A stretch of 64,000 nucleotides of DNA, from positions 248,001 through 312,000 of the forward strand of contig NZ_PDIZ01000001.1 in assembly GCF_002563635.1 (NCBI RefSeq), in the 5' to 3' direction. Below are positions 26,692-35,883 of this stretch, piece by piece. Position numbers and translations under genes: made by a program. Numbering within the stretch: position 1 is the first letter of the stretch; each line of letters opens with the position of its first letter. Origin of the DNA: Bacillus sp. es.036. Lineage in GTDB: Bacteria > Bacillota > Bacilli > Bacillales > Guptibacillaceae. The notes beneath the pieces were generated by a model, which saw only the letters and a list, made by a program, of their open reading frames with translations, did no database searches and was not told the DNA's origin.

Positions 26692-28014
26692 CTATTTATT
26701 CATGTAGCGATCAACTTCCCATTGGCTTACCATAAGGGAATATTCAATCCACTCTTTTTCTTTTTCTTCGATATACACTTTAGAAGTATGGTCACCTAGA
26801 GCTTCCATAACAACTTTATCTTCACGAAGTGACTTGATCGCTTCCTTCAAGTTTGTTGGAAGTGTTGGCACATCATCTGTGTCTACTTCATAAAGGTTAC
26901 GTGTTTCTGGCGCACCAGCATCAAGATCGTGACGAATCCCTTCAAGACCTGCATGAATAACAGCAGCAAGCGTTAGGTAAGGGTTAGCTGTTGGATCCGG
27001 GTTACGAATTTCAAAGCGAGTACCCATTCCACGCGTTGTTGGAACGCGAATCATACAGCTTCGGTTAGAGTGAGACCATGCCACACTGACAGGTGCTTCA
27101 TAACCAGGCACAAGACGCTTATAAGAGTTTACGTTCGGGTTCGTAATGGCTGCTAGGCCATTTGCATGTGAAAGGATACCAGCCATAAACTGTTTCATTG
27201 TTTTGGAAATGCCTTCTGGATCGTTTTCATCGTAAAACGCGCTCTCGCCATCAGTGAATAGAGAAAGGTGACAGTGCATACCAGAGCCATTTTCACCAGC
27301 GATTGGCTTCGGCATAAATGTCGCATGGTAGTCGTGGCTTGTCGCAACGTCTTTTACAACGTTTTTAAACGTTTGGATGTTGTCAGCCGCTTTAATGACG
27401 CTATCGAAACGGAAGTTAATTTCATGCTGTCCTTGAGCTACTTCGTGGTGAGAAGCTTCCATTTCAAAACCGAATTTCTTAAGTGTACGAACGATATCAC
27501 GACGTACTTGATCACCTTTATCTTTAGGTGAAGCATCGAAATAACCTGCGCGGTCATTCATTTTGCGAATAGGATAACCGTCTTTATCTAGCTTGAAAAG
27601 GAAGAATTCTGGTTCCGGACCAACGTTAACGGTATAGCCCATATCCTCTGCTTCCTTCATCGCTCTTTTCAAAATGAAGCGTGGGTCACCTTCGAATGGT
27701 TCACCGTCGGGAGTATGAATGTCGCAAATAAAGCGAGCGATACAATCCTGATCAACAGCGTCCGGTAGGACTTTGAATGTTTCAAGGTCAGGGAAGAGGT
27801 ACATATCACTTTCCTGTATATCAGAGAAACCAGCAATGGAAGAGCTGTCAAACATTGCTTCGTTGTTCATAACACTTTCCAATTCTTCTATTGGAAGTTC
27901 AACGTTCTTTGTTTCACCAAGCATGTCCGTAAATTCAAGACGAATAAATTCGACTTTCTTTTCTTTTGCTTCCTTCATGATGTCCTGTTGAATACTATTC
28001 TTTGTTAATGTCAT
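26692..28014 (-). CDS. glnA: Type I glutamine synthetase paralogue
   Basis: 440 residues, full length for the 12-subunit GSI enzyme that joins ammonia to glutamate with ATP. Visible: MFDSSSIAGF, the metal-binding NVGPEPEFFLF, EASHHEVAQGQHEINF, GSGMHCHLS, and the Glu304-loop region NPNVNSYKRLVPGYEAP. Compared with B. subtilis GlnA the stretch EGFVRIEES reads AGFSDIQES, so Arg62, needed for glutamine feedback inhibition, is absent. No glnR precedes it, unlike the usual glnRA operon, so it is likely a second synthetase. A GlnR/TnrA box lies upstream. Confidence 0.93.
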   Translation of the reverse strand: MTLTKNSIQQDIMKEAKEKKVEFIRLEFTDMLGETKNVELPIEELESVMNNEAMFDSSSIAGFSDIQESDMYLFPDLETFKVLPDAVDQDCIARFICDIHTPDGEPFEGDPRFILKRAMKEAEDMGYTVNVGPEPEFFLFKLDKDGYPIRKMNDRAGYFDASPKDKGDQVRRDIVRTLKKFGFEMEASHHEVAQGQHEINFRFDSVIKAADNIQTFKNVVKDVATSHDYHATFMPKPIAGENGSGMHCHLSLFTDGESAFYDENDPEGISKTMKQFMAGILSHANGLAAITNPNVNSYKRLVPGYEAPVSVAWSHSNRSCMIRVPTTRGMGTRFEIRNPDPTANPYLTLAAVIHAGLEGIRHDLDAGAPETRNLYEVDTDDVPTLPTNLKEAIKSLREDKVVMEALGDHTSKVYIEEKEKEWIEYSLMVSQWEVDRYMNK

Positions 28015-28088
28015 GGATTAAATAACCTCACCTTTAATTTTTTTGTTAGTGTTCATTTTAATGATATTTACAGATAATTGTGTTTTTA

Positions 28089-28105
28089 TGTAAGGAATCC
28101 TAACA
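28089..28105 (-). promoter_or_regulatory. GlnR/TnrA binding site
   Basis: TGTAAGGAATCCTAACA is a perfect match to TGTNA-N7-TNACA. It overlaps a likely minus-strand -35 (TTACAT, then 17 bases to TAAATA), so GlnR repression in rich nitrogen is the expected outcome. Confidence 0.85.
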
Positions 28106-28270
28106 TAAAAGTTAAACACGAATTGATGACTTGAATATGTGTGTATTAATAACCTTAGTGAGAGTGGAATAAACCACTTTTTCATATGAAACTTTTTCTA
28201 AATAGTTTTGAAAACGCTGACAAAACCGTGTTAATAGCGTTTTAAGCAATCTTAAATTCTTGATATGACA

Positions 28271-28325
28271 TAGACAAGAAGGATGGAAGGTGCTATCATT
28301 CTAAATGATAATGAATCTCAATATC
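28271..28325 (+). promoter_or_regulatory. Fur-controlled promoter of the siderophore operon
   Basis: -35 TAGACA (28271-28276), 17 bases, -10 TATCAT (28294-28299). A Fur-type 7-1-7 site TGATAATGAATCTCA (28306-28320, running on to ATATC) covers the transcription start, so iron-replete repression is expected. Confidence 0.8.
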
Positions 28326-28343
28326 ACTTAGGGGGTACATACA

Positions 28344-29306
28344 ATGAAAGTTACAAACAAGAGGATTACTCTTATTCTGATGTTAATGCTCGTTCTTATA
28401 CTTGCTGCTTGCGGAAATGAGAACGAAAAGAACGAATCAAGTGAAGGGGAAAAGAAAGAAGAGATGAAAACCTTCACATTACCGGATGGGCAGGAATTTG
28501 ATATTCCTAAGAGTCCTGAGCGAATTGTAGCGACGGATTACGTTGGTTATTTTCTAGCCCTAGGAATTACACCGGTTGGGGCTCCAGATCAATTTGTTCT
28601 TGATAATCCTTATTTTACTGAAGAGCAGATTGCAGACATTGAAGATATCGGCACGCCACCTTCAGTAGAGAAAGTTACGTCATTAGATCCAGATTTAATT
28701 ATCGTTACGGATCAAGAACAATATGATTTACTATCAAAAATTGCGCCAACTGTGCTTATGCCGTTTGGAACATATGATTCTCTAGATGAAGAAGTAACCG
28801 CTATGGGTGAAATTGCAGGCAAAGAGCAAGAAGCGAAAGAGTGGATCAAGCAATTTGATGAAAAAGCAGCAGCAGCACGGGAAGAATTAGACGGCGTCAT
28901 TGGTGAAGATGAGACGGTCGGAATATATGAAGTGCAAACAAAGGATTTCTATGTATTTGGTGATAACTTTGGACGCGGTGGTCAGGTCATTTATGATGCA
29001 CTAGAATTAAAAGCTCCTGAGAAGATTCAAAAGGACGTCATCGAAGGCGACAACTGGAAAAAGATATCACTTGAAGTATTACCCGAATACGCGGCAGATC
29101 ATATGTTTTATACCGAGTATGCCACTCGGGATAATCAAGATGTGCTGAAGGAAACGAAAGAAAGTGCGCTTTGGCAGAATCTAGACGCTGTGAAGAACGG
29201 TCACCTCTATGAAATGAAATTTGAGGACATGTATTATTATGATCCAATCGCCGTTGAAGGACAGCTCGATTTGATCGTCAACACGTTAAAAGAAAATAAT
29301 AAGTAA
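28344..29306 (+). CDS. Iron-siderophore ABC transporter substrate-binding lipoprotein
   Basis: 320 residues, signal peptide with lipobox LILAACGNE (lipidated Cys about 23), then a class III periplasmic-binding fold: FTLPDGQEFDIPKSPERIVATD, LDPDLIIVTDQEQYDLL and the C-terminal VEGQLDLIVNTLK. It captures a ferric siderophore outside the membrane and delivers it to the two permeases that follow. Resembles the FhuD/YfiY type; hydroxamate versus catecholate cannot be decided. First gene of the operon; followed by an intercistronic palindrome. Confidence 0.92.
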   Translation: MKVTNKRITLILMLMLVLILAACGNENEKNESSEGEKKEEMKTFTLPDGQEFDIPKSPERIVATDYVGYFLALGITPVGAPDQFVLDNPYFTEEQIADIEDIGTPPSVEKVTSLDPDLIIVTDQEQYDLLSKIAPTVLMPFGTYDSLDEEVTAMGEIAGKEQEAKEWIKQFDEKAAAAREELDGVIGEDETVGIYEVQTKDFYVFGDNFGRGGQVIYDALELKAPEKIQKDVIEGDNWKKISLEVLPEYAADHMFYTEYATRDNQDVLKETKESALWQNLDAVKNGHLYEMKFEDMYYYDPIAVEGQLDLIVNTLKENNK

Positions 29307-29314
29307 ATAAGAAA

Positions 29315-29335
29315 TCCTGGTGCCTGGCACCAGGA
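29315..29335 (+). repeat. Intercistronic palindrome containing GGTGCCTGGCACC
   Basis: TCCTGGTGCC-T-GGCACCAGGA is a 21-base perfect palindrome between the binding protein and first permease gene. Its core is the same as the GGTGACAGGCACC repeat family elsewhere. In an operon it may cause partial termination or shield the mRNA 3' end, giving more binding protein than permease. Confidence 0.75.
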
Positions 29336-29369
29336 CTTCTTTTCAATACATAAAGCAAGGAGTCATCAC

Positions 29370-30422
29370 ATGTCTAAGAAAGTTGAACCGATGGCAGATA
29401 CAATAGAAAATCAGCTCGCCGTTCAATCACGACCTGTCACGGCAATGCTCATTCTTGTGGCAGGAAGTGTAGGCCTCATTCTAAGTCTTGGGCTTTCGAT
29501 CGCACTAGGGGCTGCAGATATTAAATTAATGACAGTTTGGCAGGCGATGTTTCAATTTAACCCAAATTCAACCGAACATTCGATCATTCGTGAGTTTCGA
29601 ATGCCTCGATCTGTTGCCGACATCTTAATTGGCGCAAGTTTCGCAGTAGCTGGAGCGATCATGCAGGGAGTGACTCGAAATCCTCTTGCAGACTCGGGGT
29701 TACTTGGTTTAAATGCTGGGGCAACCTTGATGATTGCGCTTAGTTTTGCCTTTTTCCCGGGACTTTCCTATACCAACCTGATGTTATTTTCTTTCATTGG
29801 TGCTGGGATCGGGGCTGCACTTGTATTCGGTATCGGTTCTCTCTCTCGAAATGGTCTATCACCGATTCGTTTAGTCCTAGCAGGGGCTGCGGTTAGTGCA
29901 CTTTTTACTGCAGTTAGTGAAGGCGTTGCCATACATTTTCAACTTTCACAGAATCTTGCCTTTTGGTTTGCAGGAGGCACAGCTGGTTTGAAATGGCCGC
30001 AAATTCAAATTTTATTGCCGTGGATCGTGATTGCGCTTATTGTGGCACTGTTTCTTTCGAAGTCTATTTCGCTACTCAGCCTTGGGGAAGATGTAGCTGT
30101 AGGTCTTGGGCAGCGCACAAAATGGATTAAAACACTTGCTGCAGTTGTTGTACTTGTACTTGCGGGAGCTGCCGTATCAGCAGTTGGTCCAATAGGGTTT
30201 GTAGGTCTTGTAATTCCTCATATTGCGAGGTTTCTTGTTGGAGTAGATTACCGGTGGATTGTTCCATGCTCGGCGGTTCTAGGAGGACTATTTATGATTG
30301 TTGCTGACATGGGAGCAAGGCTAATTAACGCCCCATATGAAACGCCGATTGGGGCGATTTTCGCTCTTGTCGGTGTCCCTTTCTTTCTATACGTAGCAAG
30401 ACGTGAAGGGAGGGAGTTGTGA
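29370..30422 (+). CDS. FecCD-family siderophore permease, subunit 1
   Basis: 350 residues, ten membrane helices, of the BtuC/FecCD family. Family landmarks: FRMPRSVADILIGASFAVAG, GVTRNPLADSGLLGLNAGA, and near the end GPIGFVGLVIPHIARFLVG (contact with the ATPase). The N-terminal 25 residues are a hydrophilic cytosolic arm. Forms a heterodimer with the next gene product. Ribosome binding site AAGGAGTCATCAC. Confidence 0.93.
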   Translation: MSKKVEPMADTIENQLAVQSRPVTAMLILVAGSVGLILSLGLSIALGAADIKLMTVWQAMFQFNPNSTEHSIIREFRMPRSVADILIGASFAVAGAIMQGVTRNPLADSGLLGLNAGATLMIALSFAFFPGLSYTNLMLFSFIGAGIGAALVFGIGSLSRNGLSPIRLVLAGAAVSALFTAVSEGVAIHFQLSQNLAFWFAGGTAGLKWPQIQILLPWIVIALIVALFLSKSISLLSLGEDVAVGLGQRTKWIKTLAAVVVLVLAGAAVSAVGPIGFVGLVIPHIARFLVGVDYRWIVPCSAVLGGLFMIVADMGARLINAPYETPIGAIFALVGVPFFLYVARREGREL

Positions 30423-31456
30423 TGAATATTGACTCTTTATTTCATGTACAGCGGAAAAGAAACCGCAGGCGCTATGTGATCATGGCCATTTTCCTCTTTC
30501 TTATCATTGCAACCTTTTTTATTAGCTTAAATACAGGGTTAACGAAATTAAGTCCTGGCGAGGTCGTGAAAACGTTGTTTGGCAGTGGTACAGAGAAGCA
30601 GTCATTAATCTTATTTGAATTTCGCTTGCCTCGAATCGTTATTGCCATTCTTGTTGGCGCTGGGCTAGCGGTATCTGGCTGTATCCTTCAAGGGATTTCA
30701 CGTAATGCTCTTGCAGATCCAGGTATACTCGGAATCAATAGTGGGGCCGCTTTAATAGTTGTTCTATTTATCTCCTTTTTCCCGAAAACGACGGATGCCC
30801 CTATTCTCCTTATGCCGTTCCTAGCGTTAATTGGCGGGTGTGTCACGGCAATCGTCATTTATGCGCTTTCGTACAGCAAAAGAGAAGGGTTAATGCTTCA
30901 GCGATTAATTTTAAATGGGATTGCGGTCGCCGCCGGGATTAGTGCTCTTATCACCATCTTAACGCTTCGCATGGATCCGTTCGACTATCAGTTTATCGCT
31001 GTCTGGCTTGCGGGGAAGATCTGGGGGACAACGTGGGTTCATGTTCTGACGTTACTGCCTTGGATCATCGTTTTATTTACGTTCATTTTCTATAAAGCAA
31101 GAACGCTAGATGGATTAAACTTTGGTGAGAAGCTTGCGACTGGAATGGGAGTGAAGGTAGAGAAAGAGCGCTTCTTGCTCCTAGGTGCATCGGTGGCACT
31201 TGCGTCTGCCTGTGTGTCAGTTAGTGGAGGAATAGGTTTCGTTGGCCTTGTTGGTCCACATCTTGCTCGACAGTTAGTCGGAAATGATCACCGATTCCTA
31301 TTGCCGTTGTCAGCTCTTGCTGGTGGTCTTGTTCTTTTAGTAGCGGATACGATTGGCCGAACAATTCTAGCACCATCTGAAATTCATGCTGGTATTATGG
31401 TTGCGATTATAGGAGCTCCATACTTTTTATATTTACTTGCTAGAGCAAAAGCTTAG
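30422..31456 (+). CDS. FecCD-family siderophore permease, subunit 2
   Basis: About 344 residues, ten helices, same family: FRLPRIVIAILVGAGLAVSG, GISRNALADPGILGINSGA and GGIGFVGLVGPHLARQLVG. The preferred start ATG 30422 shares its A with the TGA stop of subunit 1 (TGATG), so translation is coupled; GTG 30419 is the alternative. Second half of the heterodimeric channel. Confidence 0.92.
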   Translation: MNIDSLFHVQRKRNRRRYVIMAIFLFLIIATFFISLNTGLTKLSPGEVVKTLFGSGTEKQSLILFEFRLPRIVIAILVGAGLAVSGCILQGISRNALADPGILGINSGAALIVVLFISFFPKTTDAPILLMPFLALIGGCVTAIVIYALSYSKREGLMLQRLILNGIAVAAGISALITILTLRMDPFDYQFIAVWLAGKIWGTTWVHVLTLLPWIIVLFTFIFYKARTLDGLNFGEKLATGMGVKVEKERFLLLGASVALASACVSVSGGIGFVGLVGPHLARQLVGNDHRFLLPLSALAGGLVLLVADTIGRTILAPSEIHAGIMVAIIGAPYFLYLLARAKA

Positions 31457-31468
31457 GAGGCGAACGAT

Positions 31469-32470
31469 GTGAAGAATGAAATTTATGATGTGACGATCAT
31501 TGGCGGAGGGCCAATTGGGTTATTTACAGCTTTTTATAGCGGTATGCGTGAGCTTAAGACGAAAGTCATTGAATACCTTCCGCAAGTTGGTGGGAAAGTG
31601 ACCTACTTCTATCCTGAGAAAATTCTACGAGACATTGGAGCGATTCCAGGCGTCTCCGGAGCTGATTTGATTAAGCAGCTTGAAGAACAGGCGAGCACAT
31701 TTGATCCAACAATGGTGTTTGGGGAACGAGTAGACGATCTTGAGCGAGCAGAGGACGGAACCTATATCTTAACGAGTCATAATGGAGAAAAGCATTACAC
31801 GCGGACCGTTATTTTAGCGATTGGACATGGGACGCTTGGGGTGAAAAAGCTTCCAGTTGATGGTGCGGAGTATTTTGAAGGAAAGAACCTCTACTATGCC
31901 GTGGATCGTGTAGAAAGCTTCAGAGGCAAGCACGTTCTGATTTCTGGAGGAGGCGATTCGGCGATTGATTGGGCGAATCGACTTGAACCAATTGCAGATA
32001 AAGTAACGATTGTTCATCGCAGAGAGGCTTTTAGTGGTCATGAAAGTAGTATCACGGAGATGAACAACTCGGAAACGCACGTCAAATGTTCGTGTTACGT
32101 ATCTGACGTGATCGGTAAGGAGCGCATTGATCAGGTTGTTCTTACTCATGTCGACACAGGTGAAAAAGAAGTAGTTGAAATCGATGCACTCCTTGTTAAT
32201 CATGGATTCAATCTCGACTTAGGCGGCATCCAAAATTGGGGAATGACGATGAACGATGGAAAAGTAATTACCGATGCAAAAATGGAAACGAGTATACCTG
32301 GTATTTTCGCAGTAGGAGATATCGTCACCTATCCACATCGTTTAACGCTCATTGCTGGCGGTCTTGCGGAAGGACCAAAAGCATTGAATAGTGCGAAGGC
32401 CTATCTTGATCCTGAGGCAGAAGCGATGGCGATGTATTCGACGCACCATAAAGATTTTGTTGAAGTATAA
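31469..32470 (+). CDS. NAD(P)H flavin oxidoreductase of the ferredoxin-NADP reductase 2/IruO type
   Basis: 333 residues with two Rossmann sites: FAD at IIGGGPIGLFTAFYSG near residue 10 and NAD(P) at LISGGGDSAIDWANRL near residue 155, plus the C-terminal GIFAVGDIVTYP. No CxxC redox pair, so not a thioredoxin reductase; it matches the YumC/YcgT-type FNR and IruO of Staphylococcus aureus, which reduces ferric hydroxamates. Sitting between permease and ATPase genes, it very probably frees iron from the imported siderophore. GTG start 31469, 8 bases after AGGAGG. Confidence 0.88.
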   Translation: MKNEIYDVTIIGGGPIGLFTAFYSGMRELKTKVIEYLPQVGGKVTYFYPEKILRDIGAIPGVSGADLIKQLEEQASTFDPTMVFGERVDDLERAEDGTYILTSHNGEKHYTRTVILAIGHGTLGVKKLPVDGAEYFEGKNLYYAVDRVESFRGKHVLISGGGDSAIDWANRLEPIADKVTIVHRREAFSGHESSITEMNNSETHVKCSCYVSDVIGKERIDQVVLTHVDTGEKEVVEIDALLVNHGFNLDLGGIQNWGMTMNDGKVITDAKMETSIPGIFAVGDIVTYPHRLTLIAGGLAEGPKALNSAKAYLDPEAEAMAMYSTHHKDFVEV

Positions 32471-32488
32471 GCGGAAGGAGTAAGAGTT

Positions 32489-33274
32489 GTGATTGAAACA
32501 GAAAATCTTATAATCGGTTATCAAGAAAACATCATTGTGGATCAGTTGAATCTATCCATACCTGAGGGTGAGATTACAGCTCTTGTTGGGGCGAATGGAT
32601 CAGGGAAGTCGACCATTCTTAAAACACTTTCTCGATTAATGAAGCCAAAAAGTGGAACGGTTTACCTGGATGGAAGGGCGATTCATGAGCAAAAAACGCG
32701 CGACCTTTCGAAAGAATTAGCGATCCTTCCTCAAAACCCCACGGCTCCAGAAGGGCTAACGGTTTTAGAACTTGTTACATACGGTCGCTTTCCTCATCAA
32801 AAAGGCTTGAAAGCTCTCACGGTGGAAGACAAAGAGAAGATTGCCTGGGCAATCGAAATGACGGGGATTGGGGAATATGCCAACCGTCCGATTGATCAAC
32901 TGTCAGGTGGACAGCGCCAGCGTGCCTGGATTGCGATGGCTCTTGCTCAGGATACGAAAATTCTTTTTCTAGATGAGCCAACAACGTTTCTCGATATGGC
33001 GCATCAGCTTGAGGTGCTGGAGCTTTTGCAAAAGTTAAATGTTCAAGAAAAGCGAACGATCGTCATGGTCGTGCATGATTTAAATCACGCCAGTCGGTAC
33101 GCAGGTCATATGGTGGCGATTAAAAAAGGAAAAGTGATGAAAACAGGAACACCGATTGACGTGATGAAGTCCGATATATTAGAAGAAGTGTTTGGCGTTC
33201 GGAGTGATATTATTTATGATCCACGGTCAGGTCAGCCGCTCTGCTTACCGTATGGGCTATGTGCAAGTCTATGA
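32489..33274 (+). CDS. Siderophore ABC transporter ATPase
   Basis: 261 residues of the FepC/FecE type: Walker A GANGSGKST, Q-loop LPQNPTAPEGLTV, signature LSGGQRQRAWIAMA, Walker B ILFLDEPTTFLD, and switch His in VVHDLNHA. It powers the FecCD pair upstream. GTG start behind GGAAGGAGTAAGAGTT. Last gene of the operon, followed by a terminator. Confidence 0.95.
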   Translation: MIETENLIIGYQENIIVDQLNLSIPEGEITALVGANGSGKSTILKTLSRLMKPKSGTVYLDGRAIHEQKTRDLSKELAILPQNPTAPEGLTVLELVTYGRFPHQKGLKALTVEDKEKIAWAIEMTGIGEYANRPIDQLSGGQRQRAWIAMALAQDTKILFLDEPTTFLDMAHQLEVLELLQKLNVQEKRTIVMVVHDLNHASRYAGHMVAIKKGKVMKTGTPIDVMKSDILEEVFGVRSDIIYDPRSGQPLCLPYGLCASL

Positions 33275-33288
33275 AATGTCGAACTATT

Positions 33289-33316
33289 CTGCTCCTTATG
33301 ATGGAGCAGTTTTTTT
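33289..33316 (+). terminator. Terminator of the siderophore operon
   Basis: CTGCTCC and GGAGCAG around TTATGAT, then seven Ts. Confidence 0.92.
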
Positions 33317-33378
33317 GTGAAAGGATCATCTTCTTTTCTAGCGAATACGTAGTTATCGATGATCCATAGGAGGGCATG

Positions 33379-33807
33379 ATGATTAAAGAAATGAGATCAA
33401 TAGAACAGCGGCGTGAAGCATTTCAAGTGATGCAAGAGCTACGGCAACATTTGGATGAGAAAACTTATCTTGATTTAGTAGAAGAAGCCAATCAGAAAGA
33501 CATGTATCGGCTGTATGCGCTTTATGATGAAAACGAACTTGTAGCGGTTACTGGATTTAAGCCAATGATTACGCTCTATTATGGAAGGTTTGTCTGGGTT
33601 TGTGATCTCGTCACAAGCGAACAGCATCGTTCAAAAGGTTATGGAGAAAAGCTTCTTACGTTTGTTGAAAACTGGGCTCTGGAGAACGGGTATCAATCTG
33701 TGGCTCTGTCTTCCGGTGTTCAAAAGAAAGAAGCCCACCGTTTCTACAAAGAAAAGATGTCTTATGATCAGGTTAGCTTTGTATTCAAAAGGGGATTAAC
33801 TCCGTAG
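33379..33807 (+). CDS. GNAT N-acetyltransferase
   Basis: 142 residues of the GNAT fold: acetyl-CoA loop [21 protein letters not shown] and C-terminal [19 protein letters not shown], with [11 protein letters not shown] as the core strand. Substrate unknown. AGGAGGG is 4 bases before ATG 33379 and 1 base before the adjacent ATG 33376, so the second is preferred. Confidence 0.85.
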   Translation: MIKEMRSIEQRREAFQVMQELRQHLDEKTYLDLVEEANQKDMYRLYALYDENELVAVTGFKPMITLYYGRFVWVCDLVTSEQHRSKGYGEKLLTFVENWALENGYQSVALSSGVQKKEAHRFYKEKMSYDQVSFVFKRGLTP

Positions 33808-33881
33808 AAGCATGATCTTAACCTATAGCTGTTGCCTGGTGCTATACTTGGTGCAAGACAAATGAAGGATGTGGCGTAAAC

Positions 33882-34847
33882 GTGAGGAAACTAGGTCAAA
33901 CAAATTATGAGATCTCTCCAATCGGACTTGGAACATGGCAGTTCAGTCAGGGGAGTGGCTTAATTGGCAGTTACTTTTCGACGATATCTGAAAAAGACAT
34001 GGACGCGATTGTGAAAATGAGTCTTGATGGTGGGATTAACTGGTTTGATACAGCAGAAGCTTATGGAAAAGGAAAATCAGAAGAAGCTCTTTCTGGTGCA
34101 TTGAAACGACTCGAAGTTGAAGAGAAGGATGCGCTCATTGCAACAAAGTGGTGGCCCCTTCTTCGAACAGCTGGTTCTATTTCAAGCACGATCCAAAAGC
34201 GTAAAGATGCCTTACATGGTCGTCGAATTGACCTTTATCAGGTGCACCAGCCGTTTTCTTTTTCTTCTCCAGAAAAAGAAATGAAGCAAATGGCATCACT
34301 CGTCAAAGAAGGTCATATTGGCGCGGTGGGTGTGAGTAATTTTAATCGAGATAAAATGGACCGAGCCATTCAAGAATTGAAACGTCATGGTGTGAATCTT
34401 GCATCCAATCAAATGAAATATAGCTTACTCGATCGACGAATTGAAACGAATGGGGTGCTGGACCTTGCTAAGCAAAATGGCGTCACGATCATTGCGTATT
34501 CTCCGCTTGAGCAGGGGATTTTAACAGGAAAGTTCCATCAAAATCCTGAACTTGTCGCAAACCTCTCAGGTCCACGTAAACACATGTCCCAATTTAAACC
34601 GCAGGGGTTAGCGAAAACAATGCCGTTAATCGACTTATTAAAAGAGATTGGTCATTCATACGGCGTCGGAGCCGGTCAAGTTGCGTTAAACTGGCTCGTT
34701 CATTTTCACGATCAGACGGTTGTAGCGATTCCTGGCGCCTCGAAGTTAAAGCATGCCGAAGATAATGTGAAGGTACTTGGATTTAAACTAACGCAGGATG
34801 AAATGAAGCGAATTGATGAGGAATCAAGGAAAGTAGCGAAGATGTAA
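33882..34847 (+). CDS. Aldo/keto reductase
   Basis: 321 residues, (beta/alpha)8 barrel NADPH oxidoreductase. The tetrad is visible: Asp in WFDTAEAYGKG, Tyr in the same motif, Lys in ATKWW and His in LYQVHQP. C-terminal VVAIPGASKLKHAEDN binds the cofactor phosphate. Similar to B. subtilis YccK/YhdN type proteins; acts on aldehydes in general, precise substrate unknown. GTG start behind GAAGGATGTGGCG. Confidence 0.92.
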   Translation: MRKLGQTNYEISPIGLGTWQFSQGSGLIGSYFSTISEKDMDAIVKMSLDGGINWFDTAEAYGKGKSEEALSGALKRLEVEEKDALIATKWWPLLRTAGSISSTIQKRKDALHGRRIDLYQVHQPFSFSSPEKEMKQMASLVKEGHIGAVGVSNFNRDKMDRAIQELKRHGVNLASNQMKYSLLDRRIETNGVLDLAKQNGVTIIAYSPLEQGILTGKFHQNPELVANLSGPRKHMSQFKPQGLAKTMPLIDLLKEIGHSYGVGAGQVALNWLVHFHDQTVVAIPGASKLKHAEDNVKVLGFKLTQDEMKRIDEESRKVAKM

Positions 34848-34854
34848 AGGGACA

Positions 34855-34883
34855 AAAGCCGCAATCAGTCAGATTGCGGCTTT
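34855..34883. terminator. Bidirectional terminator
   Basis: AAAGCCGCAATC and GATTGCGGCTTT form a 12-bp stem with a 5-base loop. Confidence 0.9.
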
Positions 34884-34889
34884 AATCTG

Positions 34890-35741
34890 CTATTCTTTTT
34901 CTATTAATTCAAAGCCAATGTAGTCAAGAGCAGCTTCAAGGTTTTGGACAGTTTTAAAATGAGGAAGCTGCTCGTTGGCTACTTCTTGGTGAGCGATAGC
35001 TGGTGTAACCCCGGTAATGATTGTTTCGATCCCCATCAGTTGAATGGATTTAAAGAGGTCTCCAAGAATCGCTGGAAAATAACCATCAATAATTTTTAAG
35101 CCTGATAAATCAACAATAAAATGATTGATTTGTTGATTCGCACCATATTGAAGGACTTGTTTGATAATGTTCTCTGCTCTTCTTTCATCGATCACGCCCT
35201 GCAACGTTAAGATGGAAATCCCTTTTGTAATTGGAACAATTGGAACGCTTAAGAAATCCATATTATACTTTGTTTGATCGAGTTCGATTATATAGGAAAG
35301 AATTTCAGCCATAGATTTTAAATAAGAAATATCATCTTCACTGAATGACTTCTCTTCCTTATCCATCACACAAAGTGTACCGAAAACCTTTCCATTGGTA
35401 TCCGTCAAAGCAACTCCGAGAAATCCTTTTACCTTGAGTTGAGAGGTAACCTCTAGCTCTCGCGTAAATTCATCATGTTCCAAGTTAGCTGTATGCATGA
35501 CGCTATCCCTATCATTAATAATTAATCGACAATATGTACCGCTATACTCGACAGCGTATCCTTCTGGAATGATTTCTTCTTTTTCATTGTAAGAGCTTAC
35601 AACGGTCATGGCATTTTCTCCACGCTTCGTAACATAAGCGGTATTCACATTTAAACGATCGCTGATTAACTTAAATAATCGTTTAGAAGCGTTTTTTAGT
35701 GAATAAAACTCCGTAGAGTCTAAATTATATTCATTCGGCAT
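34890..35741 (-). CDS. GAF-STAS protein, stressosome-like but without the phosphorylated residue
   Basis: About 283 residues: a GAF domain (about 10-155, with GVALTDTNGKVFGTLCVMD) and a C-terminal STAS domain (about 165-280). The STAS part follows the RsbR pattern, but where RsbR has VDT the sequence is LKIIDGYFPAILGD, with Gly in place of the Thr/Ser phosphorylated by RsbT. It may be a non-switchable sensor or act outside the stressosome. Start ATG 35741 behind AAGGAGAGTTATTGTCT, or TTG 35747. Confidence 0.85.
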   Translation of the reverse strand: MPNEYNLDSTEFYSLKNASKRLFKLISDRLNVNTAYVTKRGENAMTVVSSYNEKEEIIPEGYAVEYSGTYCRLIINDRDSVMHTANLEHDEFTRELEVTSQLKVKGFLGVALTDTNGKVFGTLCVMDKEEKSFSEDDISYLKSMAEILSYIIELDQTKYNMDFLSVPIVPITKGISILTLQGVIDERRAENIIKQVLQYGANQQINHFIVDLSGLKIIDGYFPAILGDLFKSIQLMGIETIITGVTPAIAHQEVANEQLPHFKTVQNLEAALDYIGFELIEKE

Positions 35742-35883
35742 AGACAATAACTCTCCTTAAAACGATTATGTGTCACTTGATCCTGTCCGTTATATTTTAT
35801 AGTAAGGAAAGGAATAGAAGCAAATAGTGGGAACTTTCCATTTAGGTCATACGTAAAACGAGTAGGGAAAGGAGAGATTGCGT

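Noticed and set aside
33581-33799. 72-codon frame overlapping the GNAT gene
   Set aside because: Out of frame with a full GNAT domain.
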